Shown here one piece after another: positions 44,591-56,667 of a stretch of 63,631 bases of DNA. Position 1 is the stretch's first letter; every line of letters begins with the position of its first letter. A program made the position numbers and the translations under genes. This DNA comes from Pseudorhodobacter antarcticus (lineage in GTDB: Bacteria; Pseudomonadota; Alphaproteobacteria; Rhodobacterales; Rhodobacteraceae): positions 1 through 63,631 of the forward strand of contig CAMAQR010000021.1 of NCBI GenBank assembly GCA_945860375.1. Reading direction: 5' to 3'. The notes under the pieces are model-generated. The model searched no databases, had not been told where the DNA came from, and saw only the letters and a list, made by a program, of their open reading frames with translations.

Positions 44591-45178
44591 TCAGTTGGCG
44601 GGTGCTGCCGGAACCGGCGTCGCGGGGGCGGCGCAGGCAACGGTCAGGTCGTTGTAACGAGATACAATCCAGTTCGGCGCATCGGTGGGCACAGCCGCAT
44701 CAATGTTGGCTTGGAATGATGCGAAAATCTTGGCCGAGCGCGAGTCGTCCACCATCGGCACGGTGTTGGCCGTCACCGCGCGGTCGTAAACCAGAAAGGC
44801 CACACCGACCAACAAGATGCCCCGCAGGGCGCCGAACAGGAAGCCCAAACCCTGATCCAGACCCCCAAAAGCCGAGCGTTGCACGACCGACGAGAACAGC
44901 GGCGTGAACAGGGCGGCAACCACCAGACCCACGGCGAACACGGCGGCGAAGGCCGCGATGATCGACAATTCGCAGCTTTCGGTCAGATATGCACCGACGA
45001 CGGGCAGTTCCTTGACCAAAGGCTGCGCTGCGGGCGCAAACAGAAAGGCAAGAAACGCGGCCCCAACCCAGCCTGCAATCGCCATCGCCTCACGCACAAA
45101 GCCGCGCGAATAGGCCAGCACCGCCGACAGCACGATGATGCCTGCCACGCCCGCATCAACAAGGGTAAAACCTTCCAT
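44591..45178 (-). CDS. cvpA: CvpA family protein
   Basis: A 195-residue inner-membrane protein with four hydrophobic segments, starting TLVDAGVAGIIVLSAVLAYS and RGFVREAMAIAGWVGAAFLA as in CvpA. CvpA is needed for colicin V production in E. coli and is linked to envelope homeostasis. Location between radA and purF is the usual alphaproteobacterial order. The last ~45 residues are periplasmic or tail and end in an Ala/Pro-rich stretch. Confidence 0.92.
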   Translation of the reverse strand: MEGFTLVDAGVAGIIVLSAVLAYSRGFVREAMAIAGWVGAAFLAFLFAPAAQPLVKELPVVGAYLTESCELSIIAAFAAVFAVGLVVAALFTPLFSSVVQRSAFGGLDQGLGFLFGALRGILLVGVAFLVYDRAVTANTVPMVDDSRSAKIFASFQANIDAAVPTDAPNWIVSRYNDLTVACAAPATPVPAAPAN

Positions 45179-45199
45179 CCGTCCGCTCCCGTAGGGGCC

Positions 45200-46558
45200 T
45201 CAACCTGCCCCGAACATTTCCCCGACAAAAGCAGTCAGGTCGGCCATATCCCGCACCTTCATGCCTTCGACTTGCCCAAGCTTAGACCCCTTGGGCGCGA
45301 TTGCTTGTGAGAAACCAAGTTTCGCCGCTTCTTTCAACCTGTTTTCGGTCTGACCAACGGGACGAAGTGCGCCCGACAGGCTGATTTCTCCGAATAACAC
45401 TGTTTCGGGCGGGATCGCCACGTCTTCGCGGGCGGAAACGAGGGCGGCAGCCACCGCCAGATCGGCGGCGGGTTCGGTCACGCGCATGCCACCGGCCACA
45501 TTCAGAAACACATCAAGCCCCGCAAAGGGGATGCCGCAGCGCGCCTCCAGCACCGCCAGAATCGTCGAAAGCCGTCCCGAATCAAGGCCCACCACCGTGC
45601 GGCGCGGGGTGCCCAAAGGCGAGGGGGCCACCAGCGCCTGAATTTCGGTCAGCACCGGGCGCGTGCCTTCGATCCCCGCGAACACCACCGAACCGGGTGT
45701 CGGCTGGCCGCGTTCGGACAAAAATAGTGCGGATGGATTCAACACCTGCTGCAATCCGTCGCCGGTCATCTCGAACACGCCAATCTCATCCGCCGGACCA
45801 AAGCGGTTTTTCACCGCTCGCAGGATGCGGAAATGGTGGCCACGTTCGCCCTCGAAATAGAGGACAGTATCGACCATATGTTCGACCACGCGCGGGCCTG
45901 CGATCTGGCCGTCTTTGGTGACATGGCCGACCAGTATCACCGCGACCCCACGGCGTTTGGCAAAGGTGACCAACTCGTGGCAGGCGGCGCGGACTTGGGA
46001 AACCGAACCGGGGGCCGAGTCCACCGTGTCGAGCCACATGGTCTGGATGGAGTCGATGATGGCAAGGCCGGGGCGCTCGGTGTCCAGCGTGGTCAGAATG
46101 TCGCGCAGGTTGGTTTCCGCGCCCAAAGAAACTGGCGCCTGCGTCAGCCCCAGCCGTTGCGCCCGCATTTGCACCTGCGCCGAGGATTCCTCGCCCGAGA
46201 TATACAGGCACTTCACCCCGTGGTTGGCAAAAGACGCCGCCGCCTGCAACAGCAGGGTGGATTTGCCGATGCCCGGATCGCCCCCCACCAGAATGGCCGA
46301 GGCAGGCACCAAGCCGCCGCCCAGCACGCGGTCCAGCTCGTCAATGCCCGAAGACACGCGCGGCGGCGCCTCGCCGACCGTGGCCAGATCGGTCAGATGG
46401 ATGGCGCGGCCCTTGCCGCCCAAGGCCTTGGGGCCAGCCGACAGCGGGGCCTCTTCGATCAGCGTGTTCCATGCCCCGCAGCCTTCGCATTTGCCGATCC
46501 ATTTGCGATGGGCCGCGCCACAAGCACTGCAGGTGAAATTGGGGGAGTTCTTGCTCAT
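45200..46558 (-). CDS. radA: DNA repair protein RadA
   Basis: A 452-residue RecA-related helicase that promotes branch migration of recombination intermediates. It has the N-terminal zinc finger CSACGAAHRKWIGKCEGCGA, Walker A GGDPGIGKSTLLL near residue 98, the RadA motif VKNRFGPADEIGVF and a C-terminal Lon-protease-like domain. The ATG at 46558 overlaps the pqiA-like stop (ATGA). Confidence 0.97.
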   Translation of the reverse strand: MSKNSPNFTCSACGAAHRKWIGKCEGCGAWNTLIEEAPLSAGPKALGGKGRAIHLTDLATVGEAPPRVSSGIDELDRVLGGGLVPASAILVGGDPGIGKSTLLLQAAASFANHGVKCLYISGEESSAQVQMRAQRLGLTQAPVSLGAETNLRDILTTLDTERPGLAIIDSIQTMWLDTVDSAPGSVSQVRAACHELVTFAKRRGVAVILVGHVTKDGQIAGPRVVEHMVDTVLYFEGERGHHFRILRAVKNRFGPADEIGVFEMTGDGLQQVLNPSALFLSERGQPTPGSVVFAGIEGTRPVLTEIQALVAPSPLGTPRRTVVGLDSGRLSTILAVLEARCGIPFAGLDVFLNVAGGMRVTEPAADLAVAAALVSAREDVAIPPETVLFGEISLSGALRPVGQTENRLKEAAKLGFSQAIAPKGSKLGQVEGMKVRDMADLTAFVGEMFGAG

Positions 46559-46995
46559 TCCGCAGGGCTCCCCTTGATGGCGGCGGCCAGCGAGATTGCC
46601 AGCGATGCCAGAATACAGCCGGTGAACAGATAAAGCCCCCAAGCCGTTTCGATGGTCACATATCCTGCGCCTTTGACGATGACGACATAAAGCGCGATCA
46701 AAAACACATCCGCCATCGCCAGCTTGCCCAGAATATGCAGCAGCGGCAGAGCCTTGCGGTCCAGCAGTTCAAACTGCACCAAAGCCAGCCCGACGGTTTT
46801 GGCAAAAGGCGCGAACACCGCGAGAAACGTCACCAAAAGCGCAAGACCTGCATCGGTGCCCCACAGCGATTGCAGGCCGGTGATCACCGAAATCTCATCC
46901 ATGCCAAAGATCGGCAGCAGGGCTGCGCGCAAAAGGGGCGCAAACCACGCAATGGGGAAGGCGATCAACAGGCACAGGTTGGCGTATTTCAGCAT
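46555..46995 (-). CDS. Paraquat-inducible protein A-like membrane protein
   Basis: A 146-residue protein with four membrane helices resembling one half of PqiA (LCLLIAFPIAWFAPLLRAAL, then LHILGKLAMADVFLIALYVV). The segment LGKWSMxDVF of PqiA proteins is recognisable as LGKLAMADVF. No zinc ribbon is present. PqiA-type proteins act in envelope lipid handling, which may fit the nearby Mla genes. It is coupled to radA by a four-base overlap. Confidence 0.8.
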   Translation of the reverse strand: MLKYANLCLLIAFPIAWFAPLLRAALLPIFGMDEISVITGLQSLWGTDAGLALLVTFLAVFAPFAKTVGLALVQFELLDRKALPLLHILGKLAMADVFLIALYVVIVKGAGYVTIETAWGLYLFTGCILASLAISLAAAIKGSPAE

Positions 46996-47050
46996 GGTCA
47001 CTCCACGGTTGGCGCGACCATAAGCGCAGGGGCCGCGCGCCACAATGCGG

Positions 47051-47764
47051 CTAAAGCCACGCCACCGCCAAAAGCACCGCCGCCAATGGCAGGGAAAAGG
47101 CAAAGCCGATCAGACCATAGCCCACCGCCCCGATGATGCCGCCCAACAGGAATGTCACCAAAAGCTGTACCAAGATCGACAGCTTGGCGCGATCTGCCGT
47201 GACGCTGGCGTTGACGCTGCGGCCATAGACGGCGCGGCCCAATTCGATCCCGACATCGGTGAGCATCCCCGTGGCATGGGTGGTGCGGATGCGCGCCCGT
47301 GAGATTTTTGTGATGGTGGCGTTCTGGAACCCCATGATGAAGCACAGCAGCAGCAGCCCTGATTGCTGCGCCGTCATGGGTTCCATCGGCGTGGCCCCAA
47401 TGGACGCCAAAGCCACGAACAAGCCGCCCTGAATGCCAATCGGCAGTGCATATTGCCGTTTTGGCTGAAACTGCCGCGCCCAGTTGATCGCAAGGGCTGA
47501 CGCGACCGCCCCGAGGACAAAAAGCACAATTGCGGCCATGCTTTGCCCCACCAAAGCGATGTTGTGCAGTACAAGGTTGTCCGCGATCTGCGACAGATAC
47601 CCGGTCATGTGCGATGTGTAACTGCCCAGCAGAATAAAGCCGCCCGCATTGGCCGCACCCGCAATGCCAGCCAAAAGCGTCGCCAGTACCCGGTCAGACG
47701 CAGCCGCGCGCCGATGCGCCGAAATCAGGCGCAGGCGACGCAAAGGGGATTTGGGCGGGCGCAT
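47051..47764 (-). CDS. YoaK family protein (DUF1275)
   Basis: A 237-residue inner-membrane protein with about six helices. The family pattern is visible in LLAGIAGAANAGGFILLGSYTSHMTGYLSQ and MGFQNATITKISRARIRTTH. Function is unknown; members are often called YoaK or DUF1275. The gene stands alone between pqiA-like and a coiled-coil membrane protein gene. Confidence 0.88.
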   Translation of the reverse strand: MRPPKSPLRRLRLISAHRRAAASDRVLATLLAGIAGAANAGGFILLGSYTSHMTGYLSQIADNLVLHNIALVGQSMAAIVLFVLGAVASALAINWARQFQPKRQYALPIGIQGGLFVALASIGATPMEPMTAQQSGLLLLCFIMGFQNATITKISRARIRTTHATGMLTDVGIELGRAVYGRSVNASVTADRAKLSILVQLLVTFLLGGIIGAVGYGLIGFAFSLPLAAVLLAVAWL

Positions 47765-47820
47765 GGGCGGCTTTCAATCGGACAGCGCACCTTCGCGCCG
47801 CCATCAGCTGCGCGCAACCC

Positions 47821-48588
47821 CTACTTCCCCGGTTTTGGCAAAGCCACCACCTTGTCATCGCGAATATCGTCGTGATCCATTTCATAGCCCAGCGTTGGCA
47901 GGATTTCTTTCAAATCCGCCTCCAGCCGCTTGATCTGGGTTTGCGCCGAACGCTCATCCGCCTCAATGTCGGTCAGCCAGCGCCGCAACTCGTCACAGGT
48001 GCGCCGCGCGATGGCCAGACGGTCGGTCAGCGCCTGCACTTCTTCTTGCCGCTGCTTCAAAAAACCCTTGGCGCGAGACACCCTCTCCTCGGAATAGGCG
48101 CGGGCCAGATCGCGCGTCTCAAGGCTCATCTGGGCCGCCAATTGCAGCAATTCCGGTTCCAGATGCTGAAAGTCGGGATGGTTGCGCAGATGCTCCATCC
48201 GGGCGCGCATGGCGTCAAATTCGCCCGACAGCGCGAACACCCCGGCGCGGTCGGCGGCATGGGCGGCGCGGTAAGCGTGCGAGACGTCATTCATGCCAAT
48301 GGCAAAGCTGCGGTGGCTGCGTTCCAGCCGCGACATGCGGGTGTTGGCGGGCAGATAGAAGGTCATCATGACCAACAGCAGGGTCAGCCCGATCTGCACC
48401 CACATCCCCGCCTGCGGCACGGCTTGCCCGCCAAAGAACAGCGCGATCTGCGGCCAAGGCAGCATGCCGAACGCCGATGCAATGCAGGCCGCAGTCAGCC
48501 CAAGGGCCAGCAGCACAATCACAACCTGCGCCACAGATTGCAGCATGCCCTGCGCGGCACGCAGCGTTTCAACCCATTTACCCGACAT
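47821..48588 (-). CDS. Membrane-anchored coiled-coil protein
   Basis: A 255-residue protein from the ATG at 48588. Two hydrophobic segments (residues about 18-45, AQVVIVLLALGLTAACIASA, and 61-77) precede a long charged helical region (about 85-235: HLRNHPDFQHLEPELLQLAA and SRAKGFLKQRQEEVQALTDR) with coiled-coil character. I recall similar rhodobacter proteins without a proven role; some are labelled DNA repair protein, which the sequence does not support. No enzyme motif is visible. Confidence 0.6.
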   Translation of the reverse strand: MSGKWVETLRAAQGMLQSVAQVVIVLLALGLTAACIASAFGMLPWPQIALFFGGQAVPQAGMWVQIGLTLLLVMMTFYLPANTRMSRLERSHRSFAIGMNDVSHAYRAAHAADRAGVFALSGEFDAMRARMEHLRNHPDFQHLEPELLQLAAQMSLETRDLARAYSEERVSRAKGFLKQRQEEVQALTDRLAIARRTCDELRRWLTDIEADERSAQTQIKRLEADLKEILPTLGYEMDHDDIRDDKVVALPKPGK

Positions 48589-48765
48589 AGACTTCCCCCA
48601 CGGTCTTGGTATCACCTTGCGAAAAGCCATAATTTTTGCAAACATTTTCCATATCTCCCAAGGGAATGCGCCACAAAACCAAGGGGATAACCGGCGTTGT
48701 TTCGCTGTGGGAAACAATGATGCAACCGTGGCGCGAAAAATGGCTCGGTCTTGGTAAGGCAGGGA

Positions 48766-49155
48766 TCAGGCTGGAGTGGGCGCCAGAATCAGCGCAAGCC
48801 CACAGGCCGCTGTCCAAGCGATCACCAGCCCATGCGCCCAGACTGGGTTCAGGTGCGCACGCCAGACCTCACGCAGCCAGTCTTGCAGCACATAGCCAAA
48901 GGCGAACAGGGTCACGATGCGGTTCATGGCGATCATCGCGGGGTCGGCGGGATGCCACGGCAGCAGCATCCAGATGCTCAGCGCGCCCCCCGTAATGATC
49001 TGCACGATGGCGCGAATGCGGTCATCGGACCGCGCCATCAGGCTGGCCGCGCCGGCGATGGCGATCATCAAGGGCAAAAAGGCCAGCAACCCCGCGGGCA
49101 GTGGGCGTTGCACCCGGTCCAGCAGCAGCGCCAAGACATCGTACACAGCCGTCAT
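48766..49155 (-). CDS. Small hypothetical membrane protein next to mlaF
   Basis: A 129-residue protein with three or four hydrophobic segments (PLPAGLLAFLPLMIAIAGAA, GGALSIWMLLPW, IVTLFAFGYVLQDW, LVIAWTAACGLALILA). The ATG overlaps the mlaF stop (ATGA), so it belongs to the alr-mlaE-mlaF operon. I do not recognise a family. A link to lipid transport is inferred from coupling only. Confidence 0.65.
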   Translation of the reverse strand: MTAVYDVLALLLDRVQRPLPAGLLAFLPLMIAIAGAASLMARSDDRIRAIVQIITGGALSIWMLLPWHPADPAMIAMNRIVTLFAFGYVLQDWLREVWRAHLNPVWAHGLVIAWTAACGLALILAPTPA

Positions 49156-49898
49156 CGCACGCTTTCGATCGGCCCCTCGGCGCGGCCATGGATGAATTGT
49201 TGCAGATAGGGGTCGGGACTTGCGTCCATATCCGTGACGGGGCCGGTCCATTGGATCACCCCGTCGTGCAGCATGGCCACCCGGTCGGCGATGGCGCGCA
49301 CTGAACTCATGTCATGGGTGATCGTCATGGCCGTGGCCCCCATTTCGGTAACGATCTCGCGGATCAGCTCGTTGATCACCCCGGCCATGATCGGGTCCAG
49401 CCCGGTGGTGGGTTCGTCGAAAAAGATGATCTCTGGTTCCGCCGCAATGGCGCGGGCCAGTCCGACACGCTTTTGCATGCCGCCCGACAGTTCTGCGGGC
49501 AAAAGATCGCCGGTTTCAGGTTTCAACCCCACCCGGCGCAGCTTTTCGATGGCAATCTCGCGCGCCTGCGTTTTCGGCAGCGCCTTGGCCCCGCGCATCA
49601 GACGGAAGGCCACATTCTCCCAGACCTTCAGGCTGTCAAACAGCGCCCCACCTTGGAACAACATGCCAAAGCGGGCCAGAAACGCATCGCGGTCGGTGTG
49701 CAGCACATCGACGCCGTCAAGGGTGATCCGCCCGACATCGGGGCGCACGAGGCCCAGGATCGACTTCAGCAGCACCGATTTCCCAGTGCCCGACCCGCCA
49801 ATCACCACCATGGATTGCCCGCGCGGAATGGTCAGATTGACGCCGCGCAGCACGCGGTTTTGGCCAAAGGTTTTGTGAACGGCGGCGAGTTCTATCAT
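49152..49898 (-). CDS. mlaF: ABC transporter ATP-binding protein, MlaF type
   Basis: A 248-residue ATPase. Walker A is GGSGTGKSVLLKS (about 33-45), the signature is LSGGMQKRVGLARAI and Walker B is IIFFDEPTTGLDPI. The LSGGMxKR form and MAGVINELI are typical of MlaF, the ATPase of the retrograde phospholipid transporter. Start and stop overlap mlaE and the downstream membrane gene by four bases each. The MCE protein MlaD and periplasmic MlaC genes are not in this cluster. Confidence 0.92.
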   Translation of the reverse strand: MIELAAVHKTFGQNRVLRGVNLTIPRGQSMVVIGGSGTGKSVLLKSILGLVRPDVGRITLDGVDVLHTDRDAFLARFGMLFQGGALFDSLKVWENVAFRLMRGAKALPKTQAREIAIEKLRRVGLKPETGDLLPAELSGGMQKRVGLARAIAAEPEIIFFDEPTTGLDPIMAGVINELIREIVTEMGATAMTITHDMSSVRAIADRVAMLHDGVIQWTGPVTDMDASPDPYLQQFIHGRAEGPIESVR

Positions 49899-50671
49899 GA
49901 TCCGAACATCACCGAAGTCAGGATGAAATTGGCGGCCAGAATCAGGATCGAGGCCGCTGCAACCGCGGTTTTGGTGGCCCCCCCGACGCCCTGCGCGCCG
50001 CGACCTGATTGCATGCCATGATAACAGCCGACCAAGGTGGCGATGAAGCCGAACACCGCGCCCTTGACCAAGGATGACACCACATCCGGTGTTTCCAGAA
50101 AATCGACGGTGTTCTGGATATAGGTGGCGCGGTTGAAGCCCAACTGTTCGGTGCCCACCAAAAATCCGCCCATGATGCCGATGACATCGCCCACACCCAC
50201 CAGCAAGGGCACGGTCAGAAATCCGGCCAGCACGCGCGGAACCGTCAGGTATTTCATCGGGTTGGTGGAAAGTGTGACCAGCGCGTCAATCTGTTCTGTC
50301 ACCTTCATCGTGGCAATCTCGGCGGCGATGCTGGAGGTGACGCGGGCGGCGATCATCAGGCCCACCAGCACCGGCCCAAGCTCGCGCACCATGCCAATGG
50401 CGACGATCTGCGGCACCACGGCTTCTGCCGAAAACCGCTGGCCCCCGGCGTAGATTTGCAGCGCCAAAGCGCCACCAGTGAAGATGGCGGTCAGACCCAC
50501 CACGGGAAGGGAAAGCCAGCCGACTTGCAACAAAGCTGTCAGAAACTCACGCCGGTAGAACGGCGGGCGGACCATGTGCGACAGGGTTTGTGCGGCATAG
50601 ATCGCCAAGCGGCCAAGGCTGGCCAGTGCCGCCAACAGGGGACGGCCAAGGGCTGCCAGCGCTGGCGTCAC
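49895..50671 (-). CDS. mlaE: ABC transporter permease, MlaE type
   Basis: A 258-residue inner-membrane permease of the MlaE family. Conserved stretches include [20 protein letters not shown] and [20 protein letters not shown], followed by [18 protein letters not shown]. It forms the core of a phospholipid transporter with MlaF. The ATG overlaps the alr stop (ATGA) and its stop overlaps mlaF, so alr-mlaE-mlaF-small membrane gene are translationally linked. Confidence 0.93.
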   Translation of the reverse strand: MTPALAALGRPLLAALASLGRLAIYAAQTLSHMVRPPFYRREFLTALLQVGWLSLPVVGLTAIFTGGALALQIYAGGQRFSAEAVVPQIVAIGMVRELGPVLVGLMIAARVTSSIAAEIATMKVTEQIDALVTLSTNPMKYLTVPRVLAGFLTVPLLVGVGDVIGIMGGFLVGTEQLGFNRATYIQNTVDFLETPDVVSSLVKGAVFGFIATLVGCYHGMQSGRGAQGVGGATKTAVAAASILILAANFILTSVMFGS

Positions 50672-51717
50672 GCCAAGCCCTCAAGATAACGGCGGGTGTA
50701 GCGGGGGCCAAGGGCGGTCAGAATGTCATAGCCGATGGTGTCGGCAATATCGGCCAGATCATCAACGGTCTGATTTGGCCCCAGAATATCAAGGCGGCGC
50801 GGGATGGATTGCAGATGCGTGATGTCGACCGTGATCAGGTCCATCGAGACGCGGCCGATCAGCGGGCAGGGCGTGTCGCCATCCCACAAAACCGCGTTGT
50901 TGGACAGGCTGCGCGGCAAACCATCGGCGTAGCCACCCGAGACGGTGGCGATCAGCGACGGCACTTCGGCCCCCCAAGCACAAGCGTAGCCCACGGTTTC
51001 GCCGGGGGCCACGATGCGGGTCTGGACCACCGGCAGCGACAGCGCCACCACCCGACGCGCGGCCTCGTAAGGGCGGCCGCCATAAAGGCCGATGCCGGGG
51101 CGGGTCAAATCGAAGTGGAACTTTGGCCCCAAAAGAATGCCACCCGTTGCGGCCAAAGAACGTGGCACGCCGGTGCCGTCGGTCATGGCATGAAAATTCG
51201 CCAGTTGCAGATCGTTCAGGGCATGGTCAGGCTCATCTGCGCAGGCCAGATGCGACATCAGGATTTCCGGGCCAGCCTCCAGCACGAAGGGCGCCACCGC
51301 CTCCCATTCCGCCTCTTCCATGCCAAGGCGGTTCATGCCGGTGTCGAGTTGCACGCCAAACTGAAGCCCGGGCAACGCTTCCAGATGGCGCGTGACCTGC
51401 TCGACCGAGTTGAGCATCGGGGTCAGGTCCAGATCGCCGATCATCTCGGTGTCGCCCGCCATATGGCCCGACAGGATGCAGATCTGCGGACCCGGCCCAA
51501 GGATTTGCCGCACGGCAGCGCCTTCTTCAGAGACGGCGACGAAAAACCGTCGCGCCCCGGCATTGGCCAGCGCCCGCGCGACGCGCGACACACCCAGCCC
51601 ATAGGCATCGGCTTTGACCACCGCAGCGGTCTGCACCCCTGAAGCAGAGGCTTTGTCCAAGGCACGCCAATTGGCGGCGATGGCGTCGAGGTCGATGGAA
51701 AGAGTTGCTGTGGACAT
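50668..51717 (-). CDS. alr: Alanine racemase
   Basis: PLP enzyme that makes D-alanine for peptidoglycan. The 349 residues have the PLP-binding Lys in [12 protein letters not shown] (about residue 34), the conserved [11 protein letters not shown] and the catalytic Tyr region [11 protein letters not shown] near residue 245. The ATG at 51717 is preferred over 51753. The gene is coupled to mlaE. Confidence 0.96.
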   Translation of the reverse strand: MSTATLSIDLDAIAANWRALDKASASGVQTAAVVKADAYGLGVSRVARALANAGARRFFVAVSEEGAAVRQILGPGPQICILSGHMAGDTEMIGDLDLTPMLNSVEQVTRHLEALPGLQFGVQLDTGMNRLGMEEAEWEAVAPFVLEAGPEILMSHLACADEPDHALNDLQLANFHAMTDGTGVPRSLAATGGILLGPKFHFDLTRPGIGLYGGRPYEAARRVVALSLPVVQTRIVAPGETVGYACAWGAEVPSLIATVSGGYADGLPRSLSNNAVLWDGDTPCPLIGRVSMDLITVDITHLQSIPRRLDILGPNQTVDDLADIADTIGYDILTALGPRYTRRYLEGLA

Positions 51718-51783
51718 GACTTGGGTTTTGAGCGGGCCTTGGCGCGCGGTCAAGGGGGAATTCTGACGCCGGGTGCGGCTTCG

Positions 51784-51890
51784 GGGGCCATCGAGGCCCC
51801 TCTCAGCCGCAGCTGTCGCGGAATATCGCCGATGGTTGTGCGGGTGATGGGCGTTGGCAGCCTCCGGCGGGAGTATTTGAAAAACAGCAA
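51784..51890 (+). repeat. Composite dispersed element, copy B
   Basis: The left part is the palindrome GGGGCCATCGAGGCCCC (51784-51800), followed by CAGCCGCAGCTG. The right part is GCCTCCGGCGGGAGTATTTG at 51860-51879, then AAAAACAGCAA. It sits in the spacer between the SDR and alr genes. The same order of blocks is seen at 54747-54854 and, inverted, at 57449-57556. Confidence 0.65.
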
Positions 51891-51930
51891 TTCAGCGGGC
51901 GGGGCGGACGGGCCGGGAAAGGCCGCCGTG

Positions 51931-54702
<2,772 letters not shown>

Positions 54703-54746
54703 ACGGGTCTGGCTGAACGGGTCTAGCTAAGGGCGCGGCTGCCCTT

Positions 54747-54889
54747 GCCCCCATCGAGGGGGCGCGGGCAGCGGCTGACGCGTCACAGCGATCTGCGTCG
54801 GATGGTTGGCCATGGCGAACGCTCCGCGGGGGATATTTGAGCCAATGTGAAAACCTTTCAGACTGGCTTAAATATCCAAGCGCCGCGGA
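54747..54889. repeat. Composite dispersed element, copies C and D, forming a long hairpin
   Basis: The palindrome GCCCCCATCGAGGGGGC (54747-54763) is nested in an outer CTGCCC/GGGCAG stem. Copy C of the motif (CCGCGGGGGATATTTGAGCC, then AATGTGAAA) starts at 54824, and an inverted copy D lies at 54857-54889, so the two can pair with a small loop near 54855. It fills the convergent gap between the metal ATPase and dnaB and may end transcription from both sides. A GAACGGGTCTNGCT doublet is at 54702-54728. Confidence 0.65.
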
Positions 54890-54924
54890 TGTCCTGCATT
54901 GGCGCTGCACGTCTGGTGCCGCGA

Positions 54925-56427
54925 TCAGAACCCCACGTCGTCGCGTGGGCCTGAGCCTTGCCACTGCTTGGCGAGGTTGCCAAAGCGGGTAAAGCGGCCT
55001 TCAAACGACAGTTCCACCGAGCCGATCGGCCCGTGGCGCTGCTTGCCGATGATCACTTCGGCCTTGCCATGCACCTGCTCCATCACCGTTTGCCACTGCG
55101 CCATCTTTTCCAATTCGTGATCGCCGGGCTTTTCGCGTTCTTTATAATATTCGTCGCGGTAGACGAACATCACCACATCTGCGTCCTGCTCAATGGACCC
55201 GGATTCGCGCAGGTCTGACAGCTGCGGGCGCTTGTCTTCGCGGGATTCCACCTGTCGCGACAGCTGCGACAGCGCGATCACCGGGATGTTGAGTTCCTTG
55301 GCGATGGCCTTCAGGCCTTGGGTGATTTCGGAGACTTCCTGCACCCGGTTGTCGTTTTTCGACGTGCCCTTCAGCAGTTGCAAATAGTCGATGATCAGCA
55401 CATCCAGCCCGTGCGTGCGTTTCAGGCGGCGGGCGCGGGCTGCACATTGGCTGATCGGCAGGGCGGGGGTGTCGTCAATGTAGAGGGGACAGGATTCCAG
55501 CGATTTCGCGGCCTCGACAAAACGGCGAAATTCGGTCTCGGTCATATCGCCACGCCGGATCTGCTCGGACGGCACTTCGGACGCCTCTGACAGAATCCGC
55601 GCTGCGAGTTGTTCGGCGCTCATCTCCAAGGAAAAGAACCCGACCACGCCGCCCTCCACCGCGCCATCGCTGCCGTCATGGGTGCGGCCGCGCTTGTAGG
55701 CCTTGGCGATGTTGAAGGCGATGTTGGTGGCCAGCGAGGTTTTGCCCATGGACGGACGGCCTGCAAGGATCAACAAGTCGGACGGATGCAGCCCCCCCAG
55801 TTTCTTGTCCAGATCAATCAGCCCAGTCGATATGCCTGCCAAACCCCCATCGCGCTGATAGGCGGCGTTGGCGACGTTCACGGCATCGGTGACTGCCTTC
55901 AGAAATGACTGAAAGCCGCGTTCTGCCACGCCCTGTTCGCCCAACTTGTACAGACGTTGCTCGGCCTCGGTGATCTGGTCCTTCGGCTCGGAGTGGATTT
56001 CCACCTTGGCCGCGCGCGCCGAAATATCGCGCCCCAGGGCGATCAACTCGCGTCGCACCGCCAGATCATAGATCATCTGCGCATAGTCGCGCGCGGCGAA
56101 GGCCGAGATCGCAGCCCCGGCCAGACGCACGAGATAGGACGGGCCACCCAGTTCGCGCAGGCCCGCATCATCCTCAAAGAATGGTTTCATCGTCACCGGC
56201 GAGGCCAGCGCGTTTTTCTGAATGCGGGCGGCGGCGCGTTCAAAGATCCGCTGATGCACCGGGTCAAAGAAATGCTCGGGCTTCACCAGCGCCGCAATGC
56301 GGTCATAGACGTCGTTGTTGGTCAGAATCGCGCCCAGAAGCTGTTGTTCCGCCTCGATGTTGTGTGGCAACACCTCGATGTCCATCATGGCAGGGGGCAT
56401 CGGGCGCAGAGTGGCGATCTCGTTCAT
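54925..56427 (-). CDS. dnaB: Replicative DNA helicase DnaB
   Basis: Hexameric replication-fork helicase, 500 residues. The N-terminal domain starts LPHNIEAEQQLLGAIL. The RecA-like motor has Walker A AGRPSMGKTSLATNIAF near residue 219, FFSLEMSAEQLAARIL, Walker B LIIDYLQLL and ALSQLSRQVE. The ATG at 56427 is preferred to an upstream in-frame codon. A group of DnaA-box-like sequences lies in the 237-bp gap before the start. No intein is present. Confidence 0.97.
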   Translation of the reverse strand: MNEIATLRPMPPAMMDIEVLPHNIEAEQQLLGAILTNNDVYDRIAALVKPEHFFDPVHQRIFERAAARIQKNALASPVTMKPFFEDDAGLRELGGPSYLVRLAGAAISAFAARDYAQMIYDLAVRRELIALGRDISARAAKVEIHSEPKDQITEAEQRLYKLGEQGVAERGFQSFLKAVTDAVNVANAAYQRDGGLAGISTGLIDLDKKLGGLHPSDLLILAGRPSMGKTSLATNIAFNIAKAYKRGRTHDGSDGAVEGGVVGFFSLEMSAEQLAARILSEASEVPSEQIRRGDMTETEFRRFVEAAKSLESCPLYIDDTPALPISQCAARARRLKRTHGLDVLIIDYLQLLKGTSKNDNRVQEVSEITQGLKAIAKELNIPVIALSQLSRQVESREDKRPQLSDLRESGSIEQDADVVMFVYRDEYYKEREKPGDHELEKMAQWQTVMEQVHGKAEVIIGKQRHGPIGSVELSFEGRFTRFGNLAKQWQGSGPRDDVGF

Positions 56428-56498
56428 GACAGGTTCCCAGACATCAGGTGCCGCCCTGCTTGCGCCTTCAAGACGCGCGCGGCAAGACGGAATAACAC

Positions 56499-56667
56499 TG
56501 TGGACAAGAGGGCTACGACTCGGCGAGCCGGGCCACTGCCGCAAGTCAGCCTACCACATCTGGCGGCACAGTGCAGCCAGTCTACCACAAACACGATTCG
56601 GACCTTGAGTTGTCCACAAAGCATCCACAGCAGCGTCCGTGCGACTTTTGCCACCGGCTGTGGATTA
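56499..56667. promoter_or_regulatory. Cluster of DnaA-box-like 9-mers upstream of dnaB
   Basis: Four near matches to TTATCCACA or its complement: TGTGGACAA at 56499-56507, TTGTCCACA at 56610-56618, GCATCCACA at 56621-56629 and TGTGGATTA at 56659-56667. Each differs by one or two bases. They lie 70-240 bp upstream of the dnaB start, in the gap before the pyrE stop. DnaA could control dnaB or be titrated here. Confidence 0.45.
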
